Source: Kangiella sp.
GTDB taxonomy: Bacteria; Pseudomonadota; Gammaproteobacteria; Enterobacterales; Kangiellaceae
Length of the DNA stretch: 8,893 nt
Direction: 5' to 3'
Assembly: GCA_026195755.1 (NCBI GenBank)
Contig: JAPHRL010000288.1
Span: forward strand, 1-8,893
Shown one piece after another: positions 5,127 through 8,893 of the stretch (within the stretch, counting starts at the first letter, position 1; each line of letters starts with the position of its first letter). The position numbers were made by a program, and so were the translations under genes. Under the pieces are notes generated by a model that had not been told where the DNA came from, did not search any database, and saw nothing but the letters and a program-made list of their open reading frames with translations.

Positions 5127-5807
5127 CTGACTGGCTATTTCGAAATCAGCGCCCTGTTGCGACGTATTTTGTTGCGGAACGATGCCAAGGCAAGGTGCTG
5201 AAATATTCTTTTTAAGCCAATCCAGGTTCTGCTCACTGCGGTTCATTTCACCAAACACAAAGTTGGCGACCCAACCTCTTAGCTTCAGGCCACGACGTTC
5301 GATGTCTCGGACGGTCAGCATCGCGTGATTTAAACAGCCTAGCTTCATACCCACCACCAAAATCACGTCCAGTTCCTTCTGCTCTACCCAATCGGCATAG
5401 GTTTCTGTGCCATTCAGTGGCGTTAACCAACCGCCAGCTCCTTCAACAAAAAGATAATCACTTGCAGGAAAGTCAATCAGTCGACTCAGCTCAGACACCG
5501 ATAACTCAATACCGGCTTCCTGGGCAGCAATATGAGGCGCAATAGCAGGTTCAAAACACAGAGGATTCACTTCAGAATAACCTAATTGCTCAAAGCCAGG
5601 GCTTTTTCGTGATAAATCAAGAATTTTTTGCCCATCCTCATTAGTCCACTGGCCATCTACGAACTCAGCTCCCGAGGCAATAGGTTTGAGGCCAATAACC
5701 TGCTTACCATGACTCAGGAGTGCGCTAATAAGCGATTGAGTTATAAAGGTTTTTCCAACTTCGGTATCAGTACCGGCAATGAATAGAGTTTCTTTCTTAT
5801 TATTCAA
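5100..5807 (-). CDS. bioD: Dethiobiotin synthetase
   Basis: BioD uses ATP and CO2 to convert 7,8-diaminononanoate to dethiobiotin, the penultimate biotin step, in the cytoplasm. From the preferred start the protein is 235 residues, as is usual (E. coli BioD is 225). The P-loop GTDTEVGKT is at residues 12-20, KPIASG (41-46) carries the substrate lysine, EGAGGW (122-127) is the Walker-B-side glycine loop, and GMKLGCLNHA (153-162) is typical of the family. Start choice: a TTG at 5807 is preceded by GAGGG (5816-5820) with 8-nt spacing, while the longer TTG at 5828 (242 residues) has no ribosome site. No ATG is available near the N-terminus. The gene is detached from bioFHC by the opposite-strand coiled-coil gene, and its last 27 bp overlap the lipoprotein gene. 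Confidence 0.94.
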   Translation of the reverse strand: MNNKKETLFIAGTDTEVGKTFITQSLISALLSHGKQVIGLKPIASGAEFVDGQWTNEDGQKILDLSRKSPGFEQLGYSEVNPLCFEPAIAPHIAAQEAGIELSVSELSRLIDFPASDYLFVEGAGGWLTPLNGTETYADWVEQKELDVILVVGMKLGCLNHAMLTVRDIERRGLKLRGWVANFVFGEMNRSEQNLDWLKKNISAPCLGIVPQQNTSQQGADFEIASQLLNLRAFL

Positions 5808-5845
5808 TTTGTTATCCCTCGCACACAACGTTAGGTATGGGTTAC

Positions 5846-5875
5846 GCTATAATTCGATACAAAGCTGCTATACAA
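5846..5875 (-). promoter_or_regulatory. Predicted promoter for bioD
   Basis: On the minus strand TTGTAT (5870-5875) and TATAGC (5846-5851) are spaced 18 bp apart, each with 4 of 6 consensus matches. The start point would lie about 30 nt before the TTG at 5807. A TATAAT (5848-5853) reads on the plus strand across the same bases and could serve the divergent coiled-coil gene, but it has no good -35. No BirA-type TTGTAAACC/GGTTTACAA operator is visible here. Confidence 0.35.
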
Positions 5876-5909
5876 AAGCGTAGCATATAATCATAGTCCA
5901 CATTTATTG

Positions 5910-6623
5910 GTGACTTACTTGGCTGGCGACAACACTATCATACTCACTTTGGCTATTGTAGCCTTAGCGGTTTTATTAGTAGCAGTGATAACTGCTGCAC
6001 TTAAGCATGCTTTGGTTAGGCAGCTTGAGTCAAGAAACCAAGAACTTAAAAATGTTCTTGAAGAAAACACTCGAAATATCGCCGGTAAAGCTCAACGTAT
6101 CAAAGAGCTTGAGACCACCCGTGAAGATCTTAAAAACTCATTACAAAGTTTATCCGAGCGTAACACTGCACTTAATCAAGAGCACCGCGAGCTTAAAGGT
6201 AAATATAAGCAAATACAAAGTTCATATGAAGAAGCCCAGCAGAATTACCTCAACGCTTTGCAATCCATCTCTGATACCAAGCGCGAACTCGATGATGAAA
6301 TGGACCAGTTACGCGAAGAGTGCGATACCCGCGTTCGAACTATCCGTCAAGACGCCCTCGAAGAAAAAGAACGCTTTAAAGAAAGCCTGGGCTCGGAGTT
6401 TGAGCACCTCAAGAAAAGCCATAAACGGCTCGTTCAAGCCAATGCTACTCTCAGTCGTAATATCGACAACTTACGTGATGAACGTGATTTTTATCGTACT
6501 GAATTTGAGACCTTGCGTGATTTCTTGCACGAAGCCCAAGTGAAAAACACAAAGCAACAGCTCGAGGACAAAGAAGAAGAGCTTAAAGAAAAAATCGTTA
6601 ACTTTGAGAATAAAAAAAGCTAA
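5910..6623 (+). CDS. Membrane-anchored coiled-coil protein of unknown function
   Basis: No family is recognised. The product is about 237 residues. A single hydrophobic helix at about residues 9-31 (IILTLAIVALAVLLVAVITAAL) is followed by the basic stretch KHALVRQLESR, which predicts a cytoplasmic C-terminal part. From about residue 38 to the end it is almost all charged heptad-like sequence (for example LEEKERFKESLGSEFEHLKK), a long coiled coil with very few prolines or aromatics. A shape of this kind occurs in cell-division and envelope-organising proteins, but that does not identify a function. The start is uncertain: GTG at 5910, TTG at 5907 and TTG at 5919 are in frame and none has a clear ribosome site. 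GTG is preferred as the better codon. The gene sits between bioD and bioC on the opposite strand, ending 29 bp from the bioC stop. Confidence 0.8.
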   Translation: MTYLAGDNTIILTLAIVALAVLLVAVITAALKHALVRQLESRNQELKNVLEENTRNIAGKAQRIKELETTREDLKNSLQSLSERNTALNQEHRELKGKYKQIQSSYEEAQQNYLNALQSISDTKRELDDEMDQLREECDTRVRTIRQDALEEKERFKESLGSEFEHLKKSHKRLVQANATLSRNIDNLRDERDFYRTEFETLRDFLHEAQVKNTKQQLEDKEEELKEKIVNFENKKS

Positions 6624-6652
6624 CTTTTCACTTCGCTATTAATCTTTTACTC

Positions 6653-7510
6653 CTAACCCACTTCAACTGCGTAATCATGATAGCCCATAGCTGGGCTAAC
6701 TTCCGTTCCAAAAGCATGCCCATAAACCAACTCATAGGTTGCTGGCAATTGACCGTCTTCCATCCTGAACCGCTGATACTCTTGTTCAAGTTTTCGTAAC
6801 TGACGTGGACTGGTTAAACCATGGTTTCGAGTTGAGTCGATGTTATGAGCACCAATATTTTTTAAATCACGCATCAGCTCAAGCGCCTTGTTATAACCAA
6901 TCACTACTGGCTCACTGTCCACTACCGGATCAGAAAGGCGTGCGCTTAACATTGCATCACCCACATGATGCATATCGATAAAGTTATTCACGTGCTGATA
7001 ATCGTTCACTGCCGCCCAGCTTTGTTTTAACTCGTATAAAGTGTCAGGCCCTAAGGTAGTAAACAGCAATAATCCCTCTGGTTTTAAAATCCGATTCAAC
7101 TCCTGAAATAATTGCGGAAGTTCATCAATCCACTGAAAAGTAAGATTGGAAAATACAAAATCAAAGCTATCACTTTTAAAAGGCATGCTCAGCGCATCGG
7201 CGCACAGATACTCTTCCTGGTGCGACTGAGCATTACAATACTCAATCATGCCTTGCGCCAGATCAGCACCTGTAACTTTGGCCTCTGGATAGCGTTTGCT
7301 CAGTTGACGGGTGAAGTAGCCTGTGCCACAACCTAAGTCTAAGATATTCCGAGGTTGCAATTTGAAATACTGAAGACGCTCCAATAACCGCTCACCGGCC
7401 ACTTTCTGAAAAAAGGCCGCATCGTCATAGGTTTTAGCGGCACGACTAAAGGAGCGAGCAATATCGGTCTTAGCAATCTGGTTAATCTTTTGACGCGTAG
7501 AATTACTCAT
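6653..7510 (-). CDS. bioC: Malonyl-ACP O-methyltransferase BioC
   Basis: BioC uses S-adenosylmethionine to methylate the free carboxyl of malonyl-ACP (or malonyl-CoA), letting fatty acid synthesis build the pimeloyl chain of biotin. The 285 residues show a class I methyltransferase fold: the N-terminal FSRAAKTYDDAAFFQ (21-35) typical of BioC, motif I ILDLGCGTG (56-64), GADLAQGMI (81-89), CADALSMPF (103-111), SNLTFQWIDEL (121-131) and LKPEGLLLFTTLGPDTL (142-158). The C-terminal ELVYGHAFG (260-268) is also a BioC hallmark. Somewhat longer than E. coli BioC (251), it is within the family range. The ATG at 7510 lies inside the end of bioH (8-bp overlap), with an AAGAG ribosome site in the bioH coding sequence, so it is translationally coupled. 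Confidence 0.95.
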   Translation of the reverse strand: MSNSTRQKINQIAKTDIARSFSRAAKTYDDAAFFQKVAGERLLERLQYFKLQPRNILDLGCGTGYFTRQLSKRYPEAKVTGADLAQGMIEYCNAQSHQEEYLCADALSMPFKSDSFDFVFSNLTFQWIDELPQLFQELNRILKPEGLLLFTTLGPDTLYELKQSWAAVNDYQHVNNFIDMHHVGDAMLSARLSDPVVDSEPVVIGYNKALELMRDLKNIGAHNIDSTRNHGLTSPRQLRKLEQEYQRFRMEDGQLPATYELVYGHAFGTEVSPAMGYHDYAVEVG

Positions 7511-8279
7511 GCAAAAACTCTTTTACATCATTAACGAATAAAGGCTTATGGGACAAGAACGGAGCATGGCTCGCTTTCGGATAAACCTTGTGCTGACTGT
7601 GTGGAATTAATTCAGCCACCTGCTCGGCCGTTTTAGCTGGCACCAAAGAATCTAGGCGACCGTAGAGGCGTAACATAGGCGCCTTGATATTGACTAAGTC
7701 ATTGCGCAGATCCACTTCATTCAACAAAGCCAATCCACCACGTAGAGCTTTTCCCGCAGGTACGCCATGAATAAATACGGTATCTCTTAATCGGCGAATA
7801 TCGTCTTTTTGTGTTTCGCTACCAATTGCCTGAATCGCCAGGAAGCGAATAATGGTGCCCTGGTAATCTTCTTCCAGATACCGGCAGAAACTATCCATAA
7901 TGTTCGCTTTCATAGCATGCTGCCAGTCATCCTGCTGCACAAAACGCGGGGTGCTGGCCACCGTGATTAATTTATTCATCCGATCAGGGGCTTCAATCGC
8001 AATGTTGGTGGCAATCAGGCCGCCCAATGACCAGCCCAGATAATGTGCATTGTCCGGGGCTACTTTGAGCACCTGCTCAGTCAACAAACTCAGCGTGTAA
8101 GGATCGCCAGGAATCGGCGAGCGGCCAAAGCCCGGCAAATCAATCATGTGCAAAGTGAAATGCTCAGCCAGGTCATCTGCCAACATTTCCCAGATACCTG
8201 AGTGCAGGCCCCAGCCATGTAATAAAACCAGATCGGGCCCCTGCCCTCTTGATTCAATATAAGGTTGTAACTTACTCAC
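7503..8279 (-). CDS. bioH: Pimeloyl-ACP methyl ester carboxylesterase BioH
   Basis: BioH removes the methyl group from pimeloyl-ACP methyl ester, ending the chain-building stage opened by BioC and releasing the substrate for BioF. The 258 residues match the usual length (E. coli 256). Visible are LLHGWGLHSGIW (19-30) with the oxyanion-side Trp23, the nucleophile elbow LGWSLGG with Ser84, LYGRLDSLVP with Asp210 and KASHAPF with His238, so the triad is complete. The start is a GTG (8277-8279), supported by AAGAGG at 8286-8291 with 6-nt spacing. An ATG at 8281-8283 is out of frame and runs into a stop after three codons. It lies 12 bp after bioF and overlaps bioC by 8 bp, in one operon. Confidence 0.95.
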   Translation of the reverse strand: MSKLQPYIESRGQGPDLVLLHGWGLHSGIWEMLADDLAEHFTLHMIDLPGFGRSPIPGDPYTLSLLTEQVLKVAPDNAHYLGWSLGGLIATNIAIEAPDRMNKLITVASTPRFVQQDDWQHAMKANIMDSFCRYLEEDYQGTIIRFLAIQAIGSETQKDDIRRLRDTVFIHGVPAGKALRGGLALLNEVDLRNDLVNIKAPMLRLYGRLDSLVPAKTAEQVAELIPHSQHKVYPKASHAPFLSHKPLFVNDVKEFLHE

Positions 8280-8291
8280 CCATTGCCTCTT

Positions 8292-8893
8292 TTATGCATT
8301 CTGTTTAGCTTGCTTGATCTGAAGCGCTAAATGCTCCAGCAAATAATCAATATCGTCTGTGGTGTGCTCTGCGGTTAAGGTCACGCGCAGACGCGCGCTG
8401 TTTTCCGGTACCGTGGGTGGCCTGATGGCCACTAATAAAATACCCGCTTCTTTTAAGGCACGACTGATGGCCAGCGTCTTGTCATTGCGTCCAATCAAGA
8501 CTGGTTGAATGGCAGTGTCAGAAGGCATCAATGGAATATCGTATTCACTGGCCTGCCTGCGAAAATAAACGATGTTTTTATGCAACTGCTCGCGTCGCCA
8601 TGACTCATCCTGAATCAGTTGCAGGCTGGCTCGATTGGCTGCTGCTACTGCTGCAGGCATGGCCGTGGTGTAGATATAACTGCGACCAAACTGAATCAGG
8701 CTTTCGATCAGCATCTCACTGCCAGCCACAAAAGCACCAAAGCCACCCAGCGCCTTGCCCAAAGTCGCCATATAAATCTCGGCTGTCTGCTGCGCTAGAT
8801 TAAAATGCTCAAGACTGCCTTTACCCTGCTCGCCCAGCACACCAAAACCATGAGCATCATCAATCATCAAAGATGCTTTATGTTTTTTGACAC
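8292..8893 (-). CDS. bioF: 8-amino-7-oxononanoate synthase BioF, C-terminal part, cut by window edge
   Basis: BioF is a pyridoxal-phosphate enzyme that condenses pimeloyl-ACP with L-alanine to give 8-amino-7-oxononanoate (KAPA). The last 199 residues are visible, about half of the usual 385-390. They start within the cofactor-binding part: MIDDAHGFGVLGEQGKGS contains the Asp and His that contact PLP, and YMATLGKALGGFG carries the Lys that forms the internal aldimine. Further matches to E. coli BioF are YIYTTAMPAA, IQPVLIGRN, AIRPPTVPENSARLRVTLTAEHT and a final helix. The reading frame is open to the window edge, so the true start is to the right. The stop at 8292-8294 is followed at once by the bioH ribosome site, showing co-transcription. 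Confidence 0.96.
   Translation of the reverse strand, partial: VKKHKASLMIDDAHGFGVLGEQGKGSLEHFNLAQQTAEIYMATLGKALGGFGAFVAGSEMLIESLIQFGRSYIYTTAMPAAVAAANRASLQLIQDESWRREQLHKNIVYFRRQASEYDIPLMPSDTAIQPVLIGRNDKTLAISRALKEAGILLVAIRPPTVPENSARLRVTLTAEHTTDDIDYLLEHLALQIKQAKQNA

Noticed and set aside
5808..5828. TTG at 5828 as the bioD start
   Set aside because: It has no ribosome site and adds seven residues not typical of BioD. The TTG at 5807 has GAGGG at 8-nt spacing. It remains possible.
5829..5909. BirA operator in the bioD/coiled-coil intergenic region
   Set aside because: No TTGTAAACC...GGTTTACAA-type dyad is present. If biotin control exists in this host it would more likely sit upstream of the bio genes beyond the right edge.
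6007..6543. A 178-codon open frame overlapping the coiled-coil gene in another plus-strand frame
   Set aside because: It is a shadow of a purine-rich coiled-coil coding sequence. The translation lacks domain character, and the overlapping frame has a coherent transmembrane plus coiled-coil protein.
6624..6652. Shared terminator between the coiled-coil gene and bioC
   Set aside because: The 29-bp gap holds no GC-rich inverted repeat; the short T-rich runs alone are not enough.
1..8893. Defence island, phage, CRISPR or biosynthetic cluster
   Set aside because: Dam has no restriction partner, there are no repeats with spacers and no transposase or integrase, and the recognisable genes are housekeeping ones.

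Overview
The window is ordinary-looking, gene-dense chromosomal DNA of moderate GC content, most likely from a marine-type gammaproteobacterium. The support is the combination of a Dam-type GATC methylase, DgkA, BioC/BioH-type pimeloyl synthesis and a DUF2970 protein. A Kangiella-like host is a guess from overall style and cannot be proven from the sequence. I see no tRNA, rRNA, CRISPR array, transposase, integrase or phage gene.

Layout. At the left edge the first part of radA (recombination/repair ATPase) reads leftward. A 202-bp divergent region carries two near-identical dyad elements and separates radA from a rightward class II DAHP synthase gene (entry to the shikimate pathway). A two-gene unit of small envelope proteins follows: a secreted 105-residue protein coupled by an ATGA overlap to a DUF2970 single-pass membrane protein. 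Its promoter overlaps the DAHP synthase stop codon. A perfect 20-bp palindrome, extendable to 28 bp with one mismatch, lies between this unit and the convergent dam gene.

From dam to bioC, seven consecutive genes alternate strand: dam (-), a KANL3/Tex30-like alpha/beta hydrolase (+), dgkA (-), a six-cysteine lipoprotein of unknown role (+), bioD (-), a membrane-anchored coiled-coil protein (+) and bioC (-). Gene ends are tightly packed, with a 10-bp gap, a 27-bp overlap and a 29-bp gap.

The right part is a leftward biotin block, bioF (cut by the window edge), bioH and bioC. The spacings are 12 bp and an 8-bp overlap, which indicates one transcript. BioC methylates malonyl-ACP to start pimeloyl synthesis, BioH removes the methyl ester, BioF makes 8-amino-7-oxononanoate (KAPA), and BioD closes the ureido ring precursor (dethiobiotin). 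bioD is separated from the block by the opposite-strand coiled-coil gene and appears to have its own promoter. bioA and bioB are not in the window. They could lie to the right or elsewhere.

Nothing here looks like a complete new system. The points most worth a second look are the paired dyad elements upstream of the DAHP synthase gene, the REP-like palindrome, the GATC site inside the predicted dam promoter, the secreted/DUF2970 pair, and the coiled-coil gene splitting the biotin locus.
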